Of a stretch of 64,000 bases of DNA, positions 33,838 through 45,915 are shown piece by piece; the first letter of the stretch is position 1, and the number at the start of each line of letters is the position of its first letter. Under the pieces are notes generated by a model. That model was not told the DNA's origin. It made no database searches and was given only the letters and a program-made list of their open reading frames with translations. Source of the DNA: Pholiota molesta. Taxonomy: Eukaryota; Basidiomycota; Agaricomycetes; Agaricales; Strophariaceae. The position numbers and the translations under genes are program-made. The stretch is taken from positions 186,001-250,000 of the forward strand of contig JACGCK010000059.1 in assembly GCA_014925825.1 (NCBI GenBank). Reading direction: 5' to 3'.

Positions 33838-36800
33838 CCGTCGGGCTAGCGTCCGACTTTCGCTTTCGAGGCCTGTTCTACCTCGTTAGACCCGTTTCTG
33901 CAGGCACTGGGCAATGTACACACGTTTTCGAAGAGCTGGGACCACCTCCTCGTCCCAGGAGGGCCCACCCATTCCAGCCAGACGCGCCGATTGAGTGAGA
34001 GCCATTATGGAGGCAATATGGGCAACAGAGACGCAGGATCTTCAGAGCCGGTTATGTCGACCACCCTGTAGGCTGCCGCGACCGTCCGGAGTGGGGAAAG
34101 AGGAGAAAGGACGGTGGACGTCGTGGTGGATTTCAGAAGAGACGGTTGGAGGATGGCAGCAACCTTCTGGCCGTCCGTGAGAACCTTCTTCGGCTTCTGT
34201 AGTCTTCCAAGTCCCGAATCGCCCGCGAACATTCATCTTATATCCTCTCTTCTTCCGTCCAACATCATTCTCAAGAAACCCATAGTGGTACACTATTCTT
34301 CTCAATGCGCTGGTGGCAGCTACATATCATACCGACGACGGTCAAGACCAATTTAGCGTGATCATAATTTGCCTGGAGATCAACTGCTGATGTAAGCTTT
34401 TCTCATCTTTTTACACATTGAGGATAGGGCAAGACCTTGAGATGTCGTTCAGAGGCATCTCAGTTTTCTTTTGCATGTTCAACTGCCACCAAGATATGGA
34501 GCCCTTCCGTGTAGTGGGCGAAGCACGGGTGCCTGGTACACACCGAGCAAGCGCCAGGGCACGACCGCACGAGTATTCGTACGTAAACCATTCAAGCGAG
34601 TCTAGGGGCTACAAATCCAGAAATTTACCAAAACCATTCCAATCATTGGAAAGATCGTCTAAAGGACCAGATGGGTGGATCGCTACTTACCATGGTAGAC
34701 CTTGCGTTCTCTTTCCTTATAAGCGCAATGAATCCGTGTTTACATCAAATCAAGAATTCTGCTTGAAGCTCACACAAAAAATCAACCCATATCATTCAAT
34801 CCAGCTGCAGAGATGCTATCATGCTTAAGAAACCGCTTCTCTTCTAAGCAGGCCCCATCCCGCAGCCCTCAGTGCTACGGGAGACAAACATCCAACTTCC
34901 AACCATCCCTAAGCCTCAACGCCGGGGCACCCCCCCAGCTCTGCATAGGCCAAATAAACTTTGGTGAGGTACTCAAATAGAAAAAATGTCAGTCGGACCG
35001 GAGAGCGAACACACTTCGAATAACTGTGTCGTGAAAAACAGTGTTGAACCAGCGTCTATCTATGACACGTGATTCGGCTATTTATAACTGAGCATCAGGC
35101 GCTTATTTACTCTGCGGATTCACGGTGTTCAAACGCGGCGTTTGTTCGCTCGCCGGTGCAGCCCAACCCCCATGAGTTCCTTAAAAAAGGTATGAGTGCA
35201 TTGATTTGGTGAAGTGAAGGATTCGGCACAAACAACGCTGCGGGCGAAGATACATGGACTGCATGACAGCTCCAGGCATGTTTAATTATGCGCGCCTTGG
35301 GCTTGAATTCGGAGTACGTTTACAAAGGTCCTTTTAATTTTTTTCGGGAGAACACTGTTTGCATCGCTTATTATTTTGGTCAGTAGATGGAGGGTAATAA
35401 AGAGCAGGAAGACAAGATGATAAAGTAGTGATCAAATTCAACTGCCTCGAAAGAACATTATATTGCACTTTATTTCTTTTTGCACAGAATGAACGCCATA
35501 ATCTTTGATCAACCGCTTCCAAAACATTATTTTAGCTTGATGAACTTTAATAATTTGGCCGCGATCTATTCTAGGGTCCATTCAATTGGTGCATCGCATA
35601 TGAATCGGCTGCTGCTCGCATCTGGATTTGGCCTGACCACGCCTCACTGCACATCCGGTGCAGGCAGAAGCACACATCGTACATTTCTTCGACATGATCA
35701 TCCTGGATCCCATGTGTGGGAGTCGACTGCATGCGATTATTGATCCTTTCTGCAGTCCTTTGCGATTCAGCCAAAGGCTTACCCATAATTCTCATGGACG
35801 TGTCCAATAGAGCCCAGTTAGCAGGGAGACGTCAAGAGTCTCCCACTGCTAATGTTTATCGAAAATCGCCATAGTAATCGGATTCGTTTTGAAAAGAAAA
35901 ATATAACTCGTCATCGGTTCATCAATCATCAATATCCAATTGCTGAACCTGCGAGTGCGAATGCTTAGAGCCAGGATTAACGGGACCAGAGTCTCTCGAG
36001 CTACCAAGTTGTCCTCATTTGACCGCAAATTCCTACGCTCTAAAATGAGAATAGTTCTTATTGCTCTAACATCAGCGCATCGGTTGGCAACTGGCGTAGT
36101 ACTAGTGCGTTATATCGTGCATTCTACTTTAATGCCCTGGGAAATCGAATGCACAATGTGTACTACCACGGCCTGGTACGTCGTGTTGTCATAGGGCTGA
36201 CAAATGCTACCGAGTTTATTGTAGCCTGCTAGCTTCTAGAGCCTTTTTGCTCGTGGTAGCCTAGGTTGGAATCCTCCTGCCTGAAAGCATGATTAAATTT
36301 CATGCTTTGGTTTTATATCATTTATCATGTTATGAATCAGATTTGACTAGTTGTTCTGAGCATGTTCTGCCGTTGCATCCGACACGCAGGCTGAGGGTGG
36401 ACAACTATCATACGTTGAATTCTCGGGCCTTCAGCCTTCCCGGCTTTATCTGGGTTTTATCGTCTTATGTGTGGAATCACATGAGATTATTAGTCCTTTC
36501 TGATTGCTTTCTGAAGACTGAAGTCCTTCTTTGGGTCATGAATTTCTCGCTTGTGCGAAGAAAGCTTACTCATGTCCTTGTAATTATTCTCATGGACACG
36601 TCCAGTGGAGCCCGTTCAAGCCCGTTCAGCAAGAAGAAACTAGGAATAGTGCGCTCTATGCCCAACCCTTACCAAGCCGTATCGTGATATTGAAAAGATA
36701 ATTGATTTTCAACCTATTATGATTCGTCAATCATCCATCCGATTACTACTTAAAGCGCAGATCGGCGAGACCGAAGGCTTCAATTGAAACCTCTTGAAAC

Positions 36801-36881
36801 CGGTTCAAGAGTCGCCTACCAGGTTGTCCCTAACAAATCTCGCATCCCTACGTTCTGTGTCGGAGAGAATCACTCTACAAC
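33838..36881. other. Intergenic region between CaaX gene and GST copy 3, with repeats
   Basis: 35050-35112 is the second arm of an inverted repeat with 27945-28012. 35700-35940 and 36470-36730 share ordered words ('cctttctg', 'ttctcatgga(c/t)(g/a)(c/t)gtccaatagagcc' type, 'catcaatcatcc'), so the GST upstream DNA was duplicated in direct orientation and then diverged. The ~45 bp before the GST-3 start ('cctacgttctgtg...caacatgacc') match those of GST-1 and GST-2. Open frames (for example 36289-36687) show no motif. Confidence 0.45.
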
Positions 36882-37678
36882 ATGACCATTATCTTCTACG
36901 ATATTCCATCCAGAAAGTTCCCCGGAAATGCGTGGTCTCCAAACGTATGGAAGGCGAGGTGAGTTTGCCACAACAAATATTTCAATTGGTGCTAATAATC
37001 AGCAAAAGATACTGCTTGAACTTCAAAGGCGTTGCCTACAAAACTGAATGGATCGAATACCCAGACATCGAAAGTCACTGCGTGAAGCTTGGGATTCCAC
37101 CTACTTCCACTAAACCCGACGGAAAACCTCATTATACCCTCCCGGCCCTTCACGACCCGTCCACGGGTGTGTATATTTCGGATTCACTCTTGATTGCCGA
37201 ATACTTGGACAAGACATATCCCTCCGCACCCAGTCTTTTCCCGAACCATACAATCGGTGTCCAATGGCCCTTTAGCGATGCCTTCACGGAGAACATCTCC
37301 GCGTTATGGACCTTCATTCTTCCTCCCTCTGGCCTGGGGCTCAACCCTCCTAGTGAGGCTTACTTCCGCCGGACGAGAGAGGCCAGCTACGGCAAGACCC
37401 TTGAGGACATCGTACCAAAAGGCGATGCCGCTGTGGAGCAGTGGGGGAAGTTCAAGGAAGGCTTGGACAAAGTCGATGCCTGGTATGCGAAGAGTGGTGG
37501 GCCATACTTGCTGGGAGACACCGTGTCCTGGGCAGATTTCTCTGTTGCGGGCTACATCGTCTGGATGAGAATTGTTTGGGGCGAAGACAGCCAGGAATGG
37601 AAAGATATCAGCTCATGGCATGGGGGAAGGTGGAAGAGGCTCCTAAATAACTTGAAGAAGTATGAAATTGTCGTTTGA
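36882..37678 (+). CDS. Glutathione S-transferase, FuA/LigE-like, copy 3
   Basis: Third GST of the cluster, on the opposite strand to copies 1 and 2. Exon 1 is 36882-36958 ('MTIIFYDIPSRKFPGNAWSP'), then a 50-nt intron and exon 2 at 37009-37678. I chose 36882 because the family start MTIIFYDI and the intron position match the paralogues. A longer open frame upstream (from 36794) would replace it by unrelated residues and read through the intron. Motifs: 'RYCLNFKGVAYKTEWIEYPD', 'HYTLPALHDPSTGVYISDSL', 'GPYLLGDTVSWADFSVAGYI', with a complete C-terminus 'NNLKKYEIVV'. It is closest to copy 2, including part of the 3' flank. Probably functional. Confidence 0.9.
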
Positions 37679-37889
37679 ACGTCTTCGTAGGTGCTATAAA
37701 TAACGATACTTCGAAATATCGCAGCGATATATTTATTCCAAAAACAAAAACAAACCTTCTTCACTGGAGCCAAGGCCGCGGTTGGGAACACCTGCTATCA
37801 TATGACATGAGTCTTCCCATGGGACCGCAGCGTTATCAACCAGAGCATCGTTGATAGCATATTCCCATATACCACTTCTTCCTCTCACT

Positions 37890-38707
37890 ATGACCATTAT
37901 ATTTTGGGACATTCCTTCGACTGTAGGCCCTTGGTCACCCAATACTTGGAAAGTCAGGTCAGCTTCATCGATGGATACTTACTCAAACAGCAATATTCAC
38001 TTTTGTATATGGATTTGCATGTAAGGTACTGCCTCAACCTCAAAGGAATTCCATACAAAACGGAATGGATTGAATATCCAGACATCGCAGAACATTACCA
38101 AACGCTGGGGATTGCCCCTACAAGCATGAAGAAGGACGGGGTCACTCCATACTACTCTCTCCCCGCCATTTACGATCCTTCTACAAACCTCTACATCTCC
38201 GACTCCAGTAAAATCGCGGAATACCTTGAGAGGCAGTACCCCGACACCCCATCTGCTTTTCCTCATAACACCATGGGGTTGACGATCGACTTCGAAGCTT
38301 CTCTGAGCGCGAAGCTCAGCGCTCTTCGGAACTTTATCATTCCCGACATTTATCATATTCTCAACCCTCGAAGTCAAGTGTTTTATCGACCCACGAGAGA
38401 GGAATCGTACAATATGGCATTCAAAGATATAGCACCCAAGGGAGAGGAACGAGTCAAAAATTGGGAAGAGGTCGAGGCTGGCTTTGCAGAGATGGCCGTG
38501 TGGTACTCGAAGAATAATGACAAAGGGCCGTTCTTGATGGGAGAAGTAGTGTGCTGGGCAGATTTTGTTGTCGGTGGGCGCTTGATCTGGGCTAAGAAGG
38601 CATGGGGGGAGAATGATACAAAATGGAGGGATATCTTATCATGGCAAGGAGGAGTGTGGAAGAAATTAATTGAAGCATTGAAAGAGTACGAAACTATTGT
38701 TGATTAG
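37890..38707 (+). CDS. Glutathione S-transferase, FuA/LigE-like, copy 4 (divergent)
   Basis: Exon 1 is 37890-37957 ('MTIIFWDIPSTVGPWSPNTW'), intron 37958-38025 and exon 2 at 38026-38707. Motifs: 'RYCLNLKGIPYKTEWIEYPD', 'YYSLPAIYDPSTNLYISDSS', 'KIAEYLERQYPDTP' and 'GPFLMGEVVCWADFVVGGRL'. It is clearly more divergent than copies 1-3 and carries two extra residues in the 'SKNNDKGPFLMG' loop, so it split off earlier or evolved faster. It lies only 211 bp downstream of copy 3 in the same orientation. The frame is intact and it is probably functional, perhaps with another ligand range. Confidence 0.9.
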
Positions 38708-40997
38708 CTTGATCCTGTTGTACAATTTCTGGAATATTATACTTCATGAGCGAGTTGGATTAATTTCTACAGTTACACTTTTCCCATTATCATCCGGGTT
38801 TGTATTCGATTTAGGCGTCGTCTAAGAGTCCTAAGATTCGTATGTCCTATAATATGGCGTCGCATATTAGAAAATATCGCAGTATATGTGTTCATTATTG
38901 AAATCGATATCAAACCTCCTTCATTGGAGTCAACAATATCAACATTGGCGTCATGTTTCTACTTCTGTTCTACCCCAAGTACTTGCAGCGGGCGAGGAAG
39001 GAAAGGCTAGAGCCCTGAATGACCAGAGAAAATCGCACATAAATTTCCATCTCCATAACCCAGCGATGGACCGTCAATTTGTTTGATGAAACGGTCGGTA
39101 ATCTTTTACTTCGAGTACGCTGTGAGTGTTTGGTCGCCCCGTAGCTCCATCGTAATGCGCCTCCGAGACAGTCTGACAAAATCCCTGATACGAGCAAAAT
39201 CCCTGATACGAGAAAGGACCCGCTAGGTGCTGAGCAGATGAATCGATGGTACTGGTGCATAGAGATCTGATGGCGTCTTCCTTAACCTGGTATATTAGAT
39301 GGTGGAGCACGAGGCATCGTCAAGTCGACGACTCTGAGTAGAGGTCGAATTGGGTAGAGTGATTCAGATGTTGGTGATTACTATTTCGAAGTGTCCACCA
39401 GTCTCAGAAGAATGTTTATGCAGGTGGGATGCAGATGCAAACCATGAAAGGCAGTTGGAGATGAGCTGGTTCCACATGATGAGAGCAAGAGGGGAGCAAA
39501 GTGAGAATGAAGCGCCTGGGATGCATGCCACGCGACTCGCCAATGGAACGGAGTTCTAAAGTGATATTATGTCGTAGACTTTACAGCTGCACATCTATTC
39601 CATTTTATTTTAAGGCTGTAGCCTCTTTTTCCCCCGGAAATTTCGGGTATAAGGTATATGGAGAACCGTGGTATACATGTTGATTGTAATTTAATTACCA
39701 ATATTGAGGTGCAAGAATGAAGGAGATAGATATATCCCATCGCCTTACACGAAACCTTTTTATATATAGGGTCTACGTGGACTATGCTGTGTATTTTTTT
39801 TTAGATGCAAGGGTGTCATATAACGATCTATATGTCAAGGCCATGCCAATGATGGTATGCGTTTGGGGAAGAGGTGTACCTTTTAACACTAATGCGGTAT
39901 CTTGAATGACGATAATATGTTCGCCACAATATTAGGCAAATGATGTATGGGCCAAGAGTGTTTTACAACGGCGGAAACAGATGCAAACGCAGAAGAAGGC
40001 TGTTGTCGTATGAAAAAAGACGGATAGATGGGTCCGGAGGCAGTTTTATTGGGGTGCCAGAGAAAGAGCCAAGAAAATTGGAAATTTACACATATCCTGT
40101 GCATGAGCGTGTGCAAGATATAAGACAGAGTCACCCCGTCACCAAGTTAATCTGAGTATTTAGGTCTGTCGAGCGGCGCCATATGAGGATATGAGGGCGC
40201 CGGCGGATCATTTTCTCGGCTGAAACTGAGATTTACGCTGTCTAAAGACTAAAGCCATTCGCTCCAAAACGCTGAGGCTTGAGCCTCCGAGGATCGTTGG
40301 GGAGATTGCGGGTGTAGAAATCAAGCGTTCCCAGAAAGAGGACGACGGTATGATCATTTCATTTTGTGGTTGACGATTGAAATTATCCGCGGAAACATAT
40401 GCCAGGGGAGATAGATCCCTAATGAAGGTAAGAAATAAGATTTCCGGTGACAGACCTGGAAGCACAGGTTTGTTGCGAGCGTCAGAAATAACAGATAAGA
40501 CAGATGTGTCAAGAGGCGGGAGAGCACAGCACAGAGGTGTGCAGGAGCGGCATGCAAAGTCAAGTCTTCGCAAGCGATGATCCTGTTCTTGTTGGCAGAT
40601 ACAAAATATCCCTGTGGAGTTCCCCGTATCAATCGTAGATATATCGGAAAACGTTGGACGTTTGAACAGCGTTGATTTTGACCAGATTGCCACAAAACAT
40701 GGCATGTTCGCGGTCCTGCGGATCATCCGTTCAAAGCACAGAACGGCGGCTCTTGATAGACAGATGCAGATATAAGGCTCTCCATATAGAGCATAATGGG
40801 TAAGAAACAAGAGTCGTTCAGCTGGAAATTGGCTAGACGAGGTATTGATGGTGGTGTTGGTGCAAGACAAGGACAACCGCGTTGACACCAAGTCTACCAC
40901 GAAGTCCAGAGGCTTTTGCCAAGCATAAACAAACACAGATTTTTTATTGGCCGGGCGCTTTTGGTCGCTCGACGTCGTCCAAACCATCGTGCTCACT
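38708..40997. other. Intergenic stretch, one unproven ORF
   Basis: At 38880-38960 the DNA resembles the 3' flank of GST copy 3 ('tcaaacctccttcattggagtc' against 'caaaccttcttcactggagcc'). Otherwise nothing is recognised. A 265-residue minus-strand frame (40208-41005) is the longest. It contains 'LSPEILFLTFIRDLSPLAYV', vaguely F-box-like, but it lacks introns and overlaps the start of the next gene on the other strand. Confidence 0.35.
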
Positions 40998-42735
40998 ATG
41001 TCCAAAGGAGATCAACTCATCGACGACCATGTTTCTTTGCAACAATGCCGGAAGGCAGTAGAGGCGCTACACTCTCACGAACTCAAGAAGAAGGAAAAGT
41101 TTGACGAGGGCCAACTTCTTCCCGGGAAAGAACAGAACCTATGGCTCAACGTCACAGTGAAGACCATTCCTCCTGGCCACAGACTGAAACCAGTCAAAAT
41201 GTACGTTGTTGATGTGTCACTAGGATGGAAATAATCGAATAAAATCTGCGTTTTCAGTCCCATCGTCTACCCTCTCGTCGATCCTCGGACAACCCCAGTG
41301 TGCTTGATCACGAAGGACCCCCAACGCGAATATAAGGATCTTCTGGAGACACACAATATCAAATTTATCTCGAGAGTTGTAGGATTGGAGAAGTTGAAAG
41401 GAAAATTCAAGCCCTTCGAGGCGCGGAGAATGTTGTTGAAGGAAAACGGACTGTTCTTGGCGGACGAACGAGTTACACCTCTGTTGCCCAAGTTGTTGGG
41501 ATCCAAGTGGTTCGAGGCTAAGAAGTGAGTATCGGACCTCATTCTCTGCTCGCAATTGCTTATGAATTTATAGACAGCCCATTCCGGTTTGCCTTACTCG
41601 GAAAGATCTGAAGGGAGAGCTCGAACGCGCTATTTCTTCAACCTACATGAATCAAAACCAGGGAACTTGCACGTATGTCCTCTGCGTTGTTATATATTAT
41701 AATCGTTCTCATCACCTTCCCAATAGATCGATTAAAGTCGGCAAAATGTCCCAAACCCCCTCCCAAATCGTCGATAACATAAAAACCGCCCTTCCTGCCA
41801 TCGCCAAAGCCATCAAGGGCAACTGGGACAACATCCAGAGTCTGCATATCAAGACTAACTCAAGCGCTAGCCTACCCGTTTGGTCATGCATCCTCGACGA
41901 CACGGAGGGTGGAAGGTGGCATGGTCTCCAGGCAGAAGCTGACGACGATGAAGACGTAGAGATGGACGGGGAAGAAAATGGTTCGGAGGAGGAGGAAGAA
42001 AAACCCAAAAAAGCTGCTGTTTCCAAAGGCAAGAAGCGTCCTTCGAGTTCGGACGAGGAGGAAGAAGTGGAAGACAAGCCCAAGAAGAAGTCGAAAGCTG
42101 CCGATGGTACGAGAAGCGATAAAGCCAAGGCCTCTTCCACACCTGCCAACCCCACCAAATCAGCAGTGGACGCAGCGCCATCTCAATCCAAAAAGCGAAA
42201 ACTCGCCGAGTCATCTGATACCCCCGCGAAGGCCGATTCCGCATCCGTCGCTTCCCTCTCCGCCGGCAAGAAGACTAAGTCTGCTGCGACCGCCCAACCA
42301 CATGTCCCTGCAGAGTCGGCGTCGAAGACTTCCCCATCCGAACCAGCCAACAAAAAGAAGAAGAAAGCTCTAGAATCCGCATCTGCAGCCCCGACCGTCG
42401 ATGCTCCGTTAAAGAAGAAAAAATCAAATCAGGCGGAACCTGCGGACTCAGCGCCTGCAAAGAAAACGCCGTCGACTACCGATGTCGCAGCGTCCGTAGC
42501 AGGGAAAGATAAATCCGGCAAGGAGAAGAAGAAAATTTCACGCTTACCCGAGGTCGCTTCGTCTGACTCGCCTGCGGCTTCGGGAAAAGTCGCGAAGTCA
42601 TCTCTCTCCAAGGACGAAATGAAGCAGAAACGCAGTGCTGGTACGGGTGAAAAGAAAAAGGAGCTTGTTCTGAAGGCGAAAGGAGGAAAGAGCGCGAAGA
42701 ACGCTGTGCTTGGGAAAAAGGTCGGCCAAGAATAA
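40998..42735 (+). CDS. Ribosomal L1 domain-containing nucleolar protein (Utp30/Cic1/RSL1D1-like)
   Basis: Member of the L1-fold proteins that act in ribosome assembly in the nucleolus. Exons: 40998-41200, 41258-41524, 41574-41671 and 41727-42735. The L1 domain spans about residues 10-270: 'LWLNVTVKTIPPGHRLKPVK', 'PIVYPLVDPRTTPVCLITKD', 'FISRVVGLEKLKGKFKPFEA', 'LLPKLLGSKWFEAKKQPIPV', 'KTALPAIAKAIKGNWDNIQS' and 'LHIKTNSSASLPVWSC'. The remaining ~250 residues are alternating acidic (EEEEEKP) and Lys/Ser/Ala-rich stretches, typical of the nucleolar tails of this group, ending 'GKKVGQE'. The start 'MSKGDQLIDDHVSL' is the first Met of the conserved helix. The choice between the Utp30 and Cic1 branches cannot be made by eye. 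Confidence 0.9.
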
Positions 42736-43096
42736 CTGGGCGACTGACATCATTTGCCTAGACTCTGTGCATCGCCTTCTCTTCATCTATTTCTTCTACT
42801 TATATTCGTTCCTAGTTCTGTTTGCTTCTTCCCAAGTACAGTCATACCAGTCTCTAAGAGAAAGCAGTAACTATTGTCGAATTTGGACTACAGTGTGTGA
42901 AATGACCTACGAACCGGCTTCCGGCAATCACTCGACCGGCGACTTCTCTATAAGTATACGAGTCTCCATTAACCACGTCAAAATCTTCGTTGTCAATTAC
43001 CATCCTCTATAGGCTGTGCATCCCCACTCTGTTTACGGGAATAACTACGATTGCTTGTCGTAATATCGACCAACTAAACAACCCTGCGAAGATAAG
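42736..43096. other. Spacer between L1-domain gene and hydrolase
   Basis: Contains the T-rich 3' flank of the L1-domain gene and the upstream region of the hydrolase. No motif was seen. Confidence 0.4.
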
Positions 43097-44389
43097 ATGG
43101 CAGACCGCGCCTCAACCAAGCTCTACATACAACACCCCACGGAACCTGATATCAAGTTGGTGGGTATCCTGGAACAGCTTGAGCCGTCGAAACCAACTCA
43201 GGGACGGAAAATTGCACTAGTACGACCATCCTCCATCCTAGTATGATCAGTGCATCAGCGCTAATGAACGCGTATTTTATGATAGATTCTGCATGGCACG
43301 ATGGGGTCAGTATATCTCCGTATCTCCGTAAACGAGAGCGCTGAGTTTAACGAAAGGCTCCATCTTCCAGGCACAAAGACTACTTGTTTCAACGGCGCCT
43401 GGCTGTAAAGTTGCCCATGGATTCGTTCCGATTCGACTTTCGGTGAGTAATGAAAAATTATTTTGTTCGCCTGAAAAGTCATTCTTCTACTTCTCGTCTA
43501 TTGATGGCTACCTGCCTTTGTCATTGCATTGATTTCTGACTCATCCCAAGAGGTAATTACGAAACCGGCGGCGTATGGAAGCAGGGAGCGCTAGCCGATG
43601 ACCTGGTGGACCTCCAAGCAGTCGTCGACTATCTCAAGCAGACATATGGATACGTTATTGAGTTGCTCGTGGGTCATTCCCGCGGCTCCGTCGTTGCCTT
43701 CCGATGGCTAGCGACAACGGGCGACGGCCGAAAGGTTGGCGCTTTTGTCAACGCCTCGGGGCGTTACAGAATGGCGGTATGTATCCCCTCTTCGTCATCT
43801 TCATTGTTGCGGTAATGAAAGAACAATGCTCATACACGTCTGTTAGAAAATTACAGGTAACTTGGACGCTCTTGATATTCTATTTGTGAATTGAACTTCC
43901 GATCGTCTCCGTTCTCAGAATCGCCTGCGGGGACTGTCTGGAGAGAGCACTTCGCGAAACATGGATTCTATACTTGGAATGTCACAGTGGCCAGACAAAA
44001 GATTGTCGCGAAAATCACCCCCGAGGATCTTCAAACTTTTGTGAACTGGGATACATCATTCGTCTGGGACCAGTTTCCGCCAGCTATTGATGTTTTAACT
44101 CTACACGGGCTTTCTGATAAGACTGTGCCACCGTACGTGTCCTAAAAACACGCGTGGAAGCGGCTAATGATTTTTTTTTTTCAGTTTTGATGCACTGATC
44201 TATGCTAGGGCCTTGGGAAATCGGTCACCTGGGACTCACACATTGCATCTTATGGAGGATGCCGACCATAATTTTACTGGCCGTCAGGACGACGTGGTTG
44301 ATGCTATTCTTCAGTGGTGGGAACAGCGCGAACGAGGAGAGATATCGAAGACAGGGATATGGGTCGGTGATATCAAAGGAAAACTATGA
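43097..44389 (+). CDS. Alpha/beta hydrolase
   Basis: Serine hydrolase of the alpha/beta fold, probably an esterase; substrate unknown. No signal peptide, so likely cytosolic. Exons: 43097-43219, 43286-43305 (20 nt), 43371-43442, 43551-43776, 43847-43856 (10 nt), 43919-44132 and 44185-44389. Motifs in order: oxyanion-hole strand 'ALILHGTMGHKDYLFQ', 'LPMDSFRFDFRGNYETGG', nucleophile elbow 'VGHSRGS' (Ser), 'VLTLHGLSDKTVPP' (catalytic Asp) and 'LMEDADHNFTG' (catalytic His). All triad residues are present at normal spacing in about 300 residues. The 10-nt exon codes 'KITE' across the joins and is needed to keep the frame between 'GRYRMA' and 'SPAGTVWREHF'. Confidence 0.88.
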
Positions 44390-45649
44390 TCCTCATTTAC
44401 TTTTTAACCCCTTAGATTCTTAGAGATCTTAACTTAACAGCTATACATGGTTGCAATTTAACGAAGGAAGTGTCAATAACAAGGTATTTCTCATCACGTA
44501 GGCAAGGATGCGTTTGATAGGCCGTAGATGACCGCGAGCGCTAAGTTTGTTTCTTTATATGTAAATCGACAACGCGACACTAAATCGCCCCTGAAAGGGT
44601 ACGATCTTTGATTGTGATGATGCATTCAATTCATATTTGGAGATACTCGTATTAATCTCCGTCTCCGACATATCTTCTCCGAGCTTGTTGCGTCTAATAT
44701 GAGGCCCTGGTGCCATGTATGACCGTGAAAGTCCTGGAAACATTCCACAAAAATTGGCAGACATCTACCCTTATCTCTTCCCGCACATACTCTGGGTCTC
44801 GGGTTTGCATGTCGCGATCGCGGAATATGCCTTTCGTTTCCAATGTGGCTTACTGACCATCAATCCTGTCCTAATCTTCCACCGGTGATGAACACGTCGT
44901 AGGAGACAGACTGCATACGTGTGCACATCTTATTTACGTTGTGAATTGTCATGGCCTTCTATCAACCATAAGTTTGATCATCTCCACATCGTATCCAATA
45001 GACGCGAATTGAATGGTTAACCATTCATATATAAATTAAGTATGGCAAGGAAGCTCTGCAATATAATTGAAGAGATATGTAAATAGGTCCTGGGATCGGG
45101 AAAGGTTGTAGGGATACATGGTTAAAGTTAACTACAGGAGCATTAAGGCGACGAATCGCAGTGGAAGCTAGTGTGGTGAATAGAAGAATAAATAAGTAAA
45201 ACAATGCTGTTGAGGAAGGAACGAAGCAGTGGTGTGTCGGAAGTCGAGAATGGTTGTGATAAATAGTATGCTACATGATAAATCCAGTGGTTAGAAGCCC
45301 GTTGCGTCCGTTGAATTGAGTTGGTCTCTAGAGGTTCGTAGCTGCCTGCCTGCCTGCCCTTCTCCTTCTTCCCCTCCTTTCTCTTCCTCCTCGATAATTA
45401 GACTTCGCAACTCTAAGCCGCGGATTATTAGTGCCATTGGGCGGATTAATAGAAGTACAGTGGTGGTGGTGCACAGGTGGTAGTGATGGTATAGCCCGCG
45501 GATTAGTGGCGGGGTGATACACATTGAATACAGTGCGCGCGAGATCGCGTTGTCATTCGCATAGGACGTGTGTATAGGCGTAGTGGCGATTAGGTCGGAG
45601 AAGGTGATGCTTTTGACAACGAGGTCTGCGATAAAAATGGGTCCCATGT

Positions 45650-45754
45650 TTAGAAGAATACGGCTCCCGTCGAAGATGCTCCGCCTTTGACTGTAGTGGA
45701 CGAGCTCGATCCCCCAGAGGGTTTGCCAGTACCGTTATTTGATTGACCGCTCAT
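45650..45754 (-). CDS. Candidate small protein, 34 aa, Gly/Ser/Thr-rich
   Basis: A single open exon reads MSGQSNNGTGKPSGGSSSS, then TTVKGGASSTGAVFF and a stop. It has no signal peptide, no Cys and no lipidation motif. The support is context: a good TATA box (TATAAAAG) sits about 155 bp upstream on the same strand, and nothing else is available for it to drive. Composition is very biased, which can happen by chance. If real, it is of unknown function. Confidence 0.35.
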   Translation of the reverse strand: MSGQSNNGTGKPSGGSSSSTTVKGGASSTGAVFF

Positions 45755-45907
45755 GTTTATGAAGAAGTGTTGGTGTTGGTGATTAATGTATGTGATGGTG
45801 AGTGGTAGTGGCAGGTGATGAGCTGCGAAGTGTATTCGACAGCTGGGGGTTGGTAGATATGAGGCTTGGAAGATAATGAAGAGTCATTGGAGGACATCCC
45901 GCCTCCC

Positions 45908-45915
45908 TTTTATAA
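45908..45915 (-). promoter_or_regulatory. TATA box, minus strand
   Basis: On the minus strand 'CTTATAAAAGGGAGGCGGG' gives a near-consensus TATA box. It lies upstream of the candidate 34-aa ORF at 45650-45754. Confidence 0.4.

Noticed and set aside
36794..36881. Upstream extension of GST copy 3 to a Met at 36794
   Set aside because: It would replace the conserved MTIIFYDI exon and read through a good GT...AG intron.
40208..41005. 265-residue minus-strand open frame with a weak F-box-like segment
   Set aside because: No introns, no clear motif, and its 5' end overlaps the start of the L1-domain gene on the opposite strand.
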